DNA from: an uncultured Flavobacteriaceae bacterium
Lineage (GTDB): Bacteria; Bacteroidota; Bacteroidia; Flavobacteriales; Flavobacteriaceae
Reading direction: 5' to 3'
DNA: 64,000 nt
Assembly (NCBI GenBank): GCA_947502495.1
Contig: CANNAC010000001.1
Span: 310,001 to 374,000 of the forward strand
Positions 44,356-53,013 of this stretch are shown here, in pieces (positions within the stretch are counted from its first letter, which is position 1; each line of letters starts with the position of its first letter). A model generated the notes under the pieces. The model had not been told where the DNA came from and searched no databases. It was given only the letters and a program-made list of their open reading frames with translations. The translations under genes and the position numbers were made by a program.

Positions 44356-47312
44356 TGTATTTAAATTGTCATAGCTATTATTCTTTGCGTTTTGGTACCT
44401 TTTCGGAAGTGGCTTTATTAGCATTAGCGAAAGAAAATGGGATCCAAACCCTTGCGTTAACCGATATTAATAATACTTCGGCATGTCTAAATTTTGTCCA
44501 AAAAGCGAAAGAATATGCTATCAAACCTGTTGTTGGTATCGATTTTAGAAATGGCGCAGCACAGCAGTTTGTAGGATTAGCAAAAAATAATGCCGGTTTT
44601 CAGGAATTGAATACTTTTTTATCCCAGCATAGCCATAGTAAAACGAAAATCCCTAATGTTGCGCCAAGCTTTGAAAATGCTTTTGTTATTTATCCGTTTG
44701 AACAGGTTTTGCAACAGGAAAAGACTGTTTTTCATACGAATGAATTTATTGGTATTTCTGCGGAAGAACTTCGGAAGCTTCCTTTTTCTAATTATAAAGA
44801 TTTTAAAAAGAAGCTAGTCGTTCATCAACAGGTGACCATTAGAAGCCAACGCGATTTTAATGCCCATCGCTTGTTGCGAGCAATTGATAATAACATCTTA
44901 TTAAGTAAGCTTCAAAAAACGGAAGAATGCCGGGAAACGGATGTGATGTTGTCTTTAGAAAAGCTGAAAAATGCGTTTGCAGATTTTCCGTTTATTATAG
45001 AAAATACAGCACAGCTTTTAGATGCTTGCTCTATTGAATTTTACTTCGGAAAAGATAGAACTCCACAAAATAAAAGTGTGTATTTAGAGACTAAGGAAGC
45101 AGATTATGAGATGCTAGAAACCTTGTGTGCTACTAAATTACATAGTAGGTATTCGAATCCCGATGAAAAAGTAATCCAACGGTTAGCCACCGAATTGAAA
45201 ACCATTAAGGACTTGGATTTTGTATCCTACTTTTTAATTAATTATGATATTATTAGCTATTCCAAAAGCAGGGAGTATATCCACGTTGGAAGAGGAAGTG
45301 GTGCCAATAGTATTGTTGCTTATATTATAGGAATTACCGATGTAGATCCTATAGAATTAGACTTGTATTTTGAACGTTTTATCAATCCGTTTCGCGCATC
45401 ACCACCAGATTTTGATATTGATTTCTCATGGAAAGATCGCGAAGATATTACTAGTTATATTTTTAAGCGCTTTAAAAATGTGGCGTTATTAGCAGTCTAT
45501 AATACGTTTAAATACAAAGCGGTTGTTCGGGAATTAGGAAAAGTCTTCGGCTTGCCAAAAGAGGAAATTGATAAATTGAGTAGCGGACGATTTTCTAAAG
45601 ATACTCTAGATGAAATTTCCGCTTTAGTTTTAAAATATGGGGATTTAATTAAAGGTTTTCCAAATTATATAAGTGTGCATTCTTGCGGTATTCTAATACT
45701 GGACAAACCGATTCATTATTATTCGGCAACAGACATGCCACCAAAAGGATTTTCAACGGTACAATTTGATATGATGATTGCCGAAGATGTTGGTGTTTTT
45801 AAGTTTGATATTTTAGGGCAACGCGGACTAGCAAAAATTAAAGAAGCTATAGGAATTATAAGATACAACCAACCAGAATTACCGCCAATTGATATTACCC
45901 AAGTCGAGAAATTTAAAAGAGACCCGAAGATTAATCATTTGCTTAAAAGCGGAAAAGCCATTGGTGCGTATTATGTAGAATCGCCAGCCATGCGCGGATT
46001 GATGCAAAAGCTACAAACGCAAGATTATTTAGGATTGGTAGCAGCAAGTTCTATTATTAGACCAGGCGTTTCTGGATCTGGAATGAAACAGGAATTTATT
46101 GTGAGGCAACGGCATCCTGAAAAACGCAAAGAAGCCAACCCGATGTTGCTTCAGATTATGCCAGAAACCTACGGAATTATGGTATATCAAGAAGATGTTT
46201 TAAAAGTGGCGAATCAGTTTGCAGGATTAACTTTAGGGGAAGCAGATGTGTTAAGAAGAGGAATGAGTGGGAAGTATCGATCGAAATCGGAATTTGTAGC
46301 AGTCGAAGAAAAATTCATCTCTAATTGTAAAGCTAGAGGCTATACAGACGAATTAACGTTGGAAGTCTGGAATCAAATTAAAAGCTTTGCAGGCTATGCG
46401 TTTGCAAAAGGACATTCGGCTTCCTACGCTGTGGAAAGCTATCAGAGCTTGTATTTAAAATGCTATTTTCCTTTAGAATTTATGGTGGCTGTTTTAAATA
46501 ATGGTGGCGGATTTTATAGCGCAGAACATTATATCCATGAAACGAAAATGTGTGGCGGAATAATTAATCCGCCTTGCGTAAATACCAGCGATCATCCAAC
46601 AATTATAAAAGGAAAAACTATTTATTTGGGTTTTGGCTATTTAAAAAGTGTAGAGACTTTAGTGGTGCAAAGAATATTAAGTGAAAGACAGCTTTATGGT
46701 GTGTTTAAATCTTTGGACGATTTTATAGATAGAGTCACTATTAGTATAGAACAGCTAACAATTTTGATTCGGATTGATGCCTTTCGATTTACAAAACTAT
46801 CTAAGATTGCATTGTTGTGGCAAGCTATTTTTAAACTGCGTGTTTCTAAAACTAAAACTACACAAGCAAAATTATTTAAAACAGAACATAAACAGTTTGA
46901 TTTACCAACCATTACTACCTCTTTTGTAGAAGAAGCGTATGATCAAATGGAATTATTAGGCTTTCCGTTGTGTGATTATTTTGATTTAATAGACGAGCCT
47001 TTAAACGAAAGTATTCTTGTAAAAGATTTAAATAAAAATAGTAATAAATCGGTTTTACTCTATGGTGTTTTAGTGCATACCAGATTTCATAAAGCTTCTA
47101 ACGGAAAATTATTGCGGTTTTGCACCTTTACAGATCAGGAAGGAAATTATTTTGATACGGTACATTTTACCAAAGTGGTAGAGAAATATCCCATTCATGG
47201 TTTAGGAGTGTATGCATGTTACGGAAAAGCAACCGCTTCTTTTGATTTTTGTAGTCTAGATATTATTTGGTCTAGAAAATTAGCTTTAAAACCAGATCCA
47301 AGAGGAAAATAA
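44355..47312 (+). CDS. Short DnaE-type DNA polymerase III alpha subunit (error-prone class)
   Basis: A 985-residue C-family polymerase, shorter than replicative DnaE (about 1150-1450). The PHP domain (1-250) looks worn: it starts NCHSYYSLRFG and reads LTDIN where DnaE1 has TDHG. Catalytic Asps are in PPDFDIDF (near 351) and KFDILGQRGL (near 483). Fingers and helix-hairpin-helix regions follow, and an OB fold ends the protein (LLYGVLVHTRF..GKLLRFCTF). It is coupled to dinB by a one-base overlap and most likely extends from DinB-inserted bases, as DnaE2/ImuC does. Confidence 0.88.
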   Translation: MYLNCHSYYSLRFGTFSEVALLALAKENGIQTLALTDINNTSACLNFVQKAKEYAIKPVVGIDFRNGAAQQFVGLAKNNAGFQELNTFLSQHSHSKTKIPNVAPSFENAFVIYPFEQVLQQEKTVFHTNEFIGISAEELRKLPFSNYKDFKKKLVVHQQVTIRSQRDFNAHRLLRAIDNNILLSKLQKTEECRETDVMLSLEKLKNAFADFPFIIENTAQLLDACSIEFYFGKDRTPQNKSVYLETKEADYEMLETLCATKLHSRYSNPDEKVIQRLATELKTIKDLDFVSYFLINYDIISYSKSREYIHVGRGSGANSIVAYIIGITDVDPIELDLYFERFINPFRASPPDFDIDFSWKDREDITSYIFKRFKNVALLAVYNTFKYKAVVRELGKVFGLPKEEIDKLSSGRFSKDTLDEISALVLKYGDLIKGFPNYISVHSCGILILDKPIHYYSATDMPPKGFSTVQFDMMIAEDVGVFKFDILGQRGLAKIKEAIGIIRYNQPELPPIDITQVEKFKRDPKINHLLKSGKAIGAYYVESPAMRGLMQKLQTQDYLGLVAASSIIRPGVSGSGMKQEFIVRQRHPEKRKEANPMLLQIMPETYGIMVYQEDVLKVANQFAGLTLGEADVLRRGMSGKYRSKSEFVAVEEKFISNCKARGYTDELTLEVWNQIKSFAGYAFAKGHSASYAVESYQSLYLKCYFPLEFMVAVLNNGGGFYSAEHYIHETKMCGGIINPPCVNTSDHPTIIKGKTIYLGFGYLKSVETLVVQRILSERQLYGVFKSLDDFIDRVTISIEQLTILIRIDAFRFTKLSKIALLWQAIFKLRVSKTKTTQAKLFKTEHKQFDLPTITTSFVEEAYDQMELLGFPLCDYFDLIDEPLNESILVKDLNKNSNKSVLLYGVLVHTRFHKASNGKLLRFCTFTDQEGNYFDTVHFTKVVEKYPIHGLGVYACYGKATASFDFCSLDIIWSRKLALKPDPRGK

Positions 47313-47483
47313 TTTTAAAATCTTACCTTTTTTATCGTGAAGCGCTCCTTTTTTGCATGTAAAATTCGTGTTGTTGGAATATGAAACGCTATTTTTCTTC
47401 TTTTACATTCTGCAGATATCTATGTGTATTAGCTGGTAAAAGGCTTTAATTTTTCAGGAATCCCTTTCGTATAGGCATAAAAA

Positions 47484-47511
47484 AAACGGCCTAGAGTTAT
47501 CTAAACCGTTT
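47484..47511 (-). terminator. Terminator downstream of tRNA-Met
   Basis: AAACGG / CCGTTT with an inner TAGA / TCTA pair; the A run at 47479-47486 gives the U run on the minus strand. Confidence 0.7.
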
Positions 47512-47533
47512 AATAATAAAACGTTACGTTTTG

Positions 47534-47607
47534 TAGCGAGAACGAGATTTGAACTCGTGACCTCTGGGTTATGAATCCAACGCTCTAACCAACTGAGCTA
47601 CCTCGCC
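47534..47607 (-). tRNA. tRNA-Met (CAT), elongator-like
   Basis: A 74-nt cloverleaf on the minus strand, starting GGCGAGGTAGCTCAGTTGG. The anticodon loop is TTCATAA (CAT). The T arm is ACGAGTTCAAATCTCGT. No CCA is encoded. The acceptor has G-U pairs at its first and last positions, and the last anticodon-stem pair is A-C, which I also recall from related Bacteroidota tRNA-Met. G1-U72 argues against the initiator, which has a mispaired 1-72 but the G-C triplet in the anticodon stem; that triplet is absent here. Confidence 0.9.
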
Positions 47608-47621
47608 ATAATTTGAGTTTG

Positions 47622-47652
47622 CAAATATATAAACAATTCTTAAGCACGCAAA
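47622..47652 (-). promoter_or_regulatory. Promoter of tRNA-Met
   Basis: On the minus strand: TTTG (47652-47649), 19 nt, TATATTTG (47629-47622): an exact consensus pair. The transcript would begin about 10 nt before the mature tRNA. Confidence 0.8.
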
Positions 47653-47734
47653 CAAACAAAATAAAATATTTTAAAAATTTATTTTAGAACTTTATAATTA
47701 AATGTATATATTGAACAAAATATTATTTATTTCT

Positions 47735-48121
47735 ATGGACGACAAAGTTAAATACGAATTAGAATTCCCTATACATGCATCACCGCAATTATTATATCAA
47801 TATATATCTACGCCTTCTGGTTTATCAGAATGGTATGCCGAAAATGTAAATTCACGTGGAGAATTTTTTAAATTTATTTGGGATGGTTCAGAAGAAGAAG
47901 CCAAACTACTAAGTAAAAAGAGTGGAGAACGCATCAAATTTAAATGGTTAGATGATGAAGATAGTTCTACTTATTTTGAAATTAGAATCCAAGTAGACGA
48001 AATCACTAAAGATGTTTCTATCATGATTACCGATTTTGCAGATGAAGATGAGGTAGAAGAATCCAAAATGCTTTGGGAAAATCAAATTTCAGATTTAAAG
48101 CAAGTATTAGGTTCTGCTTAA
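47735..48121 (+). CDS. START-like/AHSA1-type small protein
   Basis: A 128-residue cytosolic protein from the ATG at 47735; an ATG at 47702 would prepend 11 hydrophobic residues and is less likely. It has the SRPBCC/START-like pattern: an N-terminal strand, ISTPSGLSEWYAENV (the helix-loop where AHSA1-like proteins have P..W), FIWDGSEEEA, FKWLDDEDSSTYFEI, then a long C-terminal helix. A small conserved Bacteroidota family with no known ligand. It is followed by a hairpin that abuts the next gene. Confidence 0.7.
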   Translation: MDDKVKYELEFPIHASPQLLYQYISTPSGLSEWYAENVNSRGEFFKFIWDGSEEEAKLLSKKSGERIKFKWLDDEDSSTYFEIRIQVDEITKDVSIMITDFADEDEVEESKMLWENQISDLKQVLGSA

Positions 48122-48143
48122 AAAAGAATACGATTATTAAACT

Positions 48144-48178
48144 TATATTTGTCCCGAATTAATTTTCGGGACTTTTTT
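48144..48178 (+). promoter_or_regulatory. Overlapping -7 box and terminator hairpin before the PabC-like gene
   Basis: TATATTTG (48144-48151) overlaps the first base of a hairpin GTCCCGAA (48151-48158) / TTCGGGAC (48165-48172) followed directly by TTTTTT (48173-48178) and then the ATG at 48179. The hairpin is a good rho-independent terminator for the upstream gene. A transcript starting at about 48155 would lack most of the left arm and escape it. Confidence 0.65.
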
Positions 48179-49024
48179 ATGATAAATTTTAATGGAAATA
48201 TTACTGACGAAACAAATATAATTTCGTTTAACAATAGAGGTTTTAATTATGGTGACGCTATATTTGAAACCATAAAATGCTCACACGGTAAACTATTGTT
48301 TTTTGAAGATCACTACTTTAGACTAATGGCTTCTATGCGTATTATGCGTATGGAAATACCAATGCACTTTAGTATGGAATTTCTAGAAGAACAAATTTTA
48401 GAAACCTTAAAAGCAAATCATCTGTCGGATGTATCTGCAAGAGTGAAATTTATGGTGAATAGAGTAGCAGGAGGTTTGTATTTACCACAAAATAACGATG
48501 TGGACTATGTAATAAGTACCGCAAAATTAGATGCCGATTTTTATCTTATTAATTCAGATAAATATGAGGTAGACTTATTTAAAGATTATTATGTATCTCC
48601 AAGTTTACTATCTACACTAAAGACAAATAATAAGGCGTTACACGTAGTAGGAAGTATTTATGGAAACGAAAATAACTTAGACAACTGTTTACTGCTAAAT
48701 ACGAATAAGAGCGTTGTAGAAGCTTTAAATGGAAATATTTTTTTAGTAAAAGGAAAAATAATTAAAACACCACCTTTAACAGATGGTTGTTTAAAAGGAA
48801 TTATGCGTAAGCAAATTATGGAAGTCATTGCACTAATACCAGAATTGACTTTAGAGGAAGCTTCTATTTCTCCTTTTGAATTACAAAAGGCAGACGAATT
48901 ATTTATAACCAATGTTATCACAGGAATACAGTCTATAACCAAATACAGAAAAAAAGCCTTTGCTCATACTATAGCGGAAGATTTAATTAAAAAACTAAAT
49001 GTAAAAATTAGATTATCTAATTAA
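48179..49024 (+). CDS. Class IV PLP aminotransferase, probably aminodeoxychorismate lyase (PabC-like)
   Basis: A 281-residue fold-type IV PLP enzyme. It has the N-terminal NNRGFNYGDAIFETIK motif, the catalytic-Lys region STLKTNNK (near 150), VVEALNGNIFLV and the phosphate-binding GCLKGIMRKQ near 215. 4-amino-4-deoxychorismate lyase (folate p-aminobenzoate step), D-amino-acid and branched-chain aminotransferases all share these; the weak conservation of the ILV-type motifs favours PabC-like. The ATG at 48179 is used; a TTG at 48149 lies inside the terminator hairpin and promoter. Its 3' end overlaps the convergent yqgE by 8 nt. Confidence 0.78.
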   Translation: MINFNGNITDETNIISFNNRGFNYGDAIFETIKCSHGKLLFFEDHYFRLMASMRIMRMEIPMHFSMEFLEEQILETLKANHLSDVSARVKFMVNRVAGGLYLPQNNDVDYVISTAKLDADFYLINSDKYEVDLFKDYYVSPSLLSTLKTNNKALHVVGSIYGNENNLDNCLLLNTNKSVVEALNGNIFLVKGKIIKTPPLTDGCLKGIMRKQIMEVIALIPELTLEEASISPFELQKADELFITNVITGIQSITKYRKKAFAHTIAEDLIKKLNVKIRLSN

Positions 49025-49577
49025 AACTTGGGTTTTCTGGTGCATTAGACCAAATGCTATACTCGCCACCAAATTCTAGCATTTTTTCTCTCCAAAAAGC
49101 TTCACAGTTTTTTTCGATGATTTCTTTTTTATAGCTATTTTCTGTAACTACCCAAGAATTTAATTTTAGTTCTTCGTCTAGTTGGTTGGCTTGCCAGCCA
49201 GAATATCCTAAAAAGAAACGGATATGCTTTTCATTTAATTTTTTATTGGCAATAAGTTCTGCTACTTTACTAAAATCTCCTCCCCAAAAAATACCTAAAG
49301 ATATTTCTATACTATCTGGTATTAGTTCTGGTACTTTATGAATGAAATAGAGATTGTCTTGTTCTACTGGTCCGCCATTATATACTTTAAAATCTGCTTC
49401 GATTTCTGGGATGAGGTCTTGTATGGTGTACTCTAAAGGCTTGTTTAAAATAAAACCAATGGAGCCGTCTGTATTGTGATCTGCTAGTAAAACAATAGAT
49501 CTATTAAAGGACATATCTCCAATAATAGATGGTTCTGCGATGAGTAAATCACCTTTTTTTGGTTTGGTTGAAATCAT
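49017..49577 (-). CDS. YqgE/AlgH-family protein
   Basis: A 186-residue protein of the YqgE/AlgH family. It has the KKGDLLIAEPSIIGD-F-RSIVLLADHN start, GSIGFILNKPLE, the VYNGGPVEQDNLYFIHK core and FFLGYSGWQANQLDEELK. These proteins have been linked to transcriptional regulation in some Proteobacteria, but no mechanism is agreed. It lies between the convergent PabC-like gene and hup, and is separated from hup by a terminator, so it is transcribed on its own. Confidence 0.9.
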   Translation of the reverse strand: MISTKPKKGDLLIAEPSIIGDMSFNRSIVLLADHNTDGSIGFILNKPLEYTIQDLIPEIEADFKVYNGGPVEQDNLYFIHKVPELIPDSIEISLGIFWGGDFSKVAELIANKKLNEKHIRFFLGYSGWQANQLDEELKLNSWVVTENSYKKEIIEKNCEAFWREKMLEFGGEYSIWSNAPENPSFN

Positions 49578-49650
49578 AAAGATTTATTTTGTCTATTTAA
49601 ATCTAATAAATTTTTATTAATTAACCAATATTTATTGGGTTTAACATAAA

Positions 49651-49680
49651 AAAAAGCCTTCTTAAGTAAGAAGGCTTTTT
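49651..49680 (-). terminator. Terminator of hup
   Basis: A perfect 14-nt inverted repeat (AAAAAGCCTTCTTA / TAAGAAGGCTTTTT), 2-nt centre, 21 nt after the HU stop, with U runs in both directions. Confidence 0.9.
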
Positions 49681-49701
49681 TAAAATATTCTAAAAAAAGA
49701 A

Positions 49702-49974
49702 TTAGTTTACAGCGCTAGATAAATCTGAACCTGCTTTAAACTTAACAACGTTTTTAGCTTTAATTTTTATAGTAGCTCCTGTTTGAGGGTTTCTTCCATC
49801 TCTTGCAGCTCTTTTAGATACTGACCAAGAACCAAATCCTACTAAAGAAACTCTGTTTCCTTTTTGTAAAGCACCTTCAATTTCTATTAACGCACATTCT
49901 AAAGCTTTCTTTGAAGCTGCTTTAGTAATTCCTGCGTGTTCTGCCATTGCATCGATTAAATCTGTTTTGTTCAT
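49702..49974 (-). CDS. hup: HU-family DNA-binding protein
   Basis: A 90-residue nucleoid protein that bends DNA as a dimer. The N-terminal helical pair MNKTDLIDAMAEHAGITKAASKKAL is followed by the DNA-binding arm with GFGSWSVSKRAARDGRNPQTG, including the tip Asn-Pro that intercalates, and the final KVKFKAG-like helix. It has its own promoter and terminator, consistent with high expression. Confidence 0.96.
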   Translation of the reverse strand: MNKTDLIDAMAEHAGITKAASKKALECALIEIEGALQKGNRVSLVGFGSWSVSKRAARDGRNPQTGATIKIKAKNVVKFKAGSDLSSAVN

Positions 49975-50031
49975 AATTTTAATTTTAAGTATTAATAAAT
50001 TGTTGGTTAAACATTATTGTTATATCCTCTA

Positions 50032-50061
50032 CAAAATTATACGGAAATTCAAACCACGCAA
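50032..50061 (-). promoter_or_regulatory. Promoter of hup
   Basis: On the minus strand: TTG (50061-50059), 19 nt, TAATTTTG (50039-50032). A leader of about 54 nt precedes the HU ATG. Confidence 0.65.
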
Positions 50062-50164
50062 GTAATAGCAAGGGAAATACGCTTTTTTGTTAATAACTTA
50101 TGCGTTTTGTTAATAAAGCTGGTGGATTTTATCGAATTTTTAACAAGTCAACAAGCATAAGGCT

Positions 50165-51112
50165 TTACAGCATTTTTGCGTTTTCATCAAAATTATAACC
50201 GTTTAAAAGGGAGTTTGCATCCATTTTTCGTTTTCCAGGAAGCTTAATTTCTTTTATAATTAAGTAACCTTCTTGAACAGAAACCTTTATCTCTTTTTTG
50301 GTTGTTATTACTTTTCCTATTTCTAAATCATGTGCTTCTACTTCTTTTTTGGCAGCATAAATCTTAATATCTAAGGTCTCTTCCTTATTTTGTAAAATAC
50401 ACCAAGCAGCAGGGTACGGACTCAATCCTCTTACCTTATTATATATATTGTCTAAAGTGTCATTAAAATCGATCTTACAATTATCTTTATTTAGTTTGTA
50501 TGCCGTTTTCATTTCTGCATTTTCTGGCTGTGGTGTTGTTTCCACATCGCCTTCTGCTATAAGACCAACAGTTTTTAAAACGAGATTACTTCCTAAGCAC
50601 ATTAATTTATCGTGTAGGCTTCCAGCATTTTCGTTTGCTTCAATGGTAACTTCCTCTTGAAGAATCATTGCACCAGTATCTATTTTTTCGTCTATAAAAA
50701 AAGTAGAGACACCTGTTTTTGCTTCCCCATTTATAACCGCCCAGTTTATTGGCGCCGCACCACGATAGTTAGGTAGTAAAGAAGCATGTAAATTAAAAGT
50801 ACCATATGCTGGCATTTGCCAAACTACTTTTGGTAACATTCTAAAAGCAACTACTATTTGTAAATTAGCCTTTAATGCTGCTAATTCTTCGGTAAAGCTT
50901 TCTGCTTTTAAATTGGTGGGTTGCATAATATGTAAACCTTGCGATTTGGCATATTCTTTTACTGCAGATTCATTCAGTTTTCTACCACGTCCAGCAGGTT
51001 TGTCTGGCGCCGTAATTACACCAACAATATTGTACTTGTTTTCTACTAATGTTTGTAAAGTGGCAACAGCAAAATCTGGAGTTCCCATAAATACGATTCT
51101 TAAATCTCTCAT
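50165..51112 (-). CDS. fmt: Methionyl-tRNA formyltransferase
   Basis: A 315-residue enzyme that formylates Met-tRNAfMet using 10-formyltetrahydrofolate. It starts RIVFMGTPDFAVATL, has the folate-binding and catalytic segment FNLHASLLPNYRGAAPINWAVINGE (catalytic Asn/His/Asp set: N, H, then D in FFIDEKIDTG), and the C-terminal tRNA-binding domain from about 205 (LSPYPAAW). It overlaps recQ by one base (TAATG), so it is the last gene of a three-gene operon. Confidence 0.97.
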   Translation of the reverse strand: MRDLRIVFMGTPDFAVATLQTLVENKYNIVGVITAPDKPAGRGRKLNESAVKEYAKSQGLHIMQPTNLKAESFTEELAALKANLQIVVAFRMLPKVVWQMPAYGTFNLHASLLPNYRGAAPINWAVINGEAKTGVSTFFIDEKIDTGAMILQEEVTIEANENAGSLHDKLMCLGSNLVLKTVGLIAEGDVETTPQPENAEMKTAYKLNKDNCKIDFNDTLDNIYNKVRGLSPYPAAWCILQNKEETLDIKIYAAKKEVEAHDLEIGKVITTKKEIKVSVQEGYLIIKEIKLPGKRKMDANSLLNGYNFDENAKML

Positions 51113-53013
51113 TATAAATGTGCTAATTTGTAGGTGTTCGTTTTTGTAATAGTAATAATATGATGCTCTAATAATAATTGGAGCATGTTATTCATTTCTT
51201 TTTCAGAAAATGGTAATTCTTTTAAAATTGCTCTAGAAGATAAATCCCCGCTTTCTAATAAGCTAATGATTGCGTTTTTAACGGATTTTATTTCTTTTAC
51301 TTCCGGTTTTTTCTTGGTAATACAGACAGAGCAAATACCGCAAGGTTTTAAATCTTTTTCCCCAAAATAGGAGAGTAGTTGTATGCTTTTACAAAGATCT
51401 TCTTTTTTAACATAGCTTAAAATAGCAGCGACTTGTTCTTGCTTTAATTCGTTTTGTTGTTTTAAAACATTTGCAATTACATTAATCGTTTTATCGTCTT
51501 CTCTAGGTTCTAGAAAAGTAATTTCGGCATCCGTTTTAGAAGTGTTTAGCGTGATTATTTCATCTTTTTCTAATTGTGCTAAAACTTTTATTACAATGTT
51601 TTCATTTACCGAAGCTTTATCTGCAATTAAGGTTGTATTTAATTTTATTTCTTGATCAAAAATGCCACCGTAAGTTCTTAAAATGGATTTTACAACAAGA
51701 CTTAAATGATTGTTATGTTGTAAATAAGCAAATAAACTATTGTTACTTATAATAAACTGTACTTGCGTTTGTCTATTAAATTGTTTGGATAAACTAATGA
51801 CACTAGTTCTATCTAAAAACTGAATAGCATTATAGCATAAAATGGTATTGAATGTATAGGTTTTACAAAACTGATTAAAATTAAATTGATGGGTGGTATC
51901 TACGCCTTCACCATAGGATATTTGAAAGTAGCTACAGAGTTTTCGATATACTACTTTTACAAAATCTATGGTAGGTAATCCGTCTAAAAATTGCTTTTTC
52001 ACTAAAGTTTCATCGCTATTATTTTTTAGAATAACGGCAAATGCTTTTTTACCATTTCTTCCGGCACGACCAGCTTCTTGAAAATAACTTTCTATGCTTT
52101 CTGGTAAGTTTAGATGAATAACGGTTTTTACATCCGGTTTGTCAATTCCCATACCAAAAGCATTGGTAGCAACCATTACTTGGTTTTTGTTTTGTAACCA
52201 GTCGTTTAGGTGTTTGTCTTTCTCGTTATTACTTAGTCCGCCATGATAATACGTAGCGGTTATGTTTTGTTTGGCTAGCATATTACAAATCTCTACGGTA
52301 GATTTTCTATTTCTAACGTAAATGATGGAAGGCGCATTCTGTTTTTTTAAAATGCTTTCCATTTTGTAATATTTATCATCTTCATGAAAAACCATATAGG
52401 CTACATTTGGTCTTGCAAAAGATTGTTTAAATATTTTAGGATTTATAAAATCGAGTTCTTTTATAATATCATCTACCACCAAAGGTGTTGCAGATGCGGT
52501 AAGTCCGATACAATTTGCACTAGGCTTTATTTGTCGTAATAATTCTATGTTTTTGTAGGATGGTCTAAAATCATTTCCCCATTGTGAGATGCAATGTGCT
52601 TCATCAATAGCAATAAGGTTTACATTCATTTGCTTTATTCGGTCTTGAACTAACTCTTGTTGTAGACGTTCTGGAGAAAGATAGAGAAATTTATAATTAC
52701 CATAAATGCAATTGTCTAGAAGCGCATCTAGTTCTTTATAATGTATTCCGCTAGTAAGCGCAATAGCTTTAATACCCTTATCTGTGAGCGTTTTTACTTG
52801 GTCTTTCATTAAGGCAACCAAAGGTGAAACGACAATACAGATACCATCTTTTGCAAGTGCAGGAATTTGAAAACATAAAGATTTTCCTCCTCCAGTTGGC
52901 ATTAGTGCCATAACATCTTCTCCTGCTATTACCGCATTTATAATGTCTTCTTGAAAAGGTCGGAAACTGGTAAAGTTCCAATAACGTTCTAATATGTTTA
53001 TCGCATTTTGCAT
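51112..53013 (-). CDS. recQ: RecQ-family ATP-dependent DNA helicase
   Basis: A 633-residue 3'-5' helicase. It has the RecQ N-terminus (YWNFTSFRPFQEDII), Walker A TGGGKSLCFQIPA (near 41-53), DEAH box AIDEAHCISQWG, motif VI FQEAGRAGRNGK and the zinc-binding C-terminus (CGICSVC). There is no HRDC domain, as in many Bacteroidota short RecQs. It overlaps fmt and the upstream AAA gene by one base each, so the three are translationally coupled. Full E. coli-type recombination roles cannot be assumed. Confidence 0.95.
   Translation of the reverse strand: MQNAINILERYWNFTSFRPFQEDIINAVIAGEDVMALMPTGGGKSLCFQIPALAKDGICIVVSPLVALMKDQVKTLTDKGIKAIALTSGIHYKELDALLDNCIYGNYKFLYLSPERLQQELVQDRIKQMNVNLIAIDEAHCISQWGNDFRPSYKNIELLRQIKPSANCIGLTASATPLVVDDIIKELDFINPKIFKQSFARPNVAYMVFHEDDKYYKMESILKKQNAPSIIYVRNRKSTVEICNMLAKQNITATYYHGGLSNNEKDKHLNDWLQNKNQVMVATNAFGMGIDKPDVKTVIHLNLPESIESYFQEAGRAGRNGKKAFAVILKNNSDETLVKKQFLDGLPTIDFVKVVYRKLCSYFQISYGEGVDTTHQFNFNQFCKTYTFNTILCYNAIQFLDRTSVISLSKQFNRQTQVQFIISNNSLFAYLQHNNHLSLVVKSILRTYGGIFDQEIKLNTTLIADKASVNENIVIKVLAQLEKDEIITLNTSKTDAEITFLEPREDDKTINVIANVLKQQNELKQEQVAAILSYVKKEDLCKSIQLLSYFGEKDLKPCGICSVCITKKKPEVKEIKSVKNAIISLLESGDLSSRAILKELPFSEKEMNNMLQLLLEHHIITITKTNTYKLAHL

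Noticed and set aside
40978-47312. The polymerase cassette as part of an integrated mobile element
   Set aside because: No integrase, transposase, att-like direct repeats or change of base composition; the tRNA-Met nearby is intact and has its own promoter and terminator.
47313-47483. A gene or RNA in the dnaE-tRNA spacer
   Set aside because: No frame longer than about 30 codons with protein-like composition. A weak inverted similarity (GCATGTAAAA versus TTTTACATTCTGC) is too imperfect to call.
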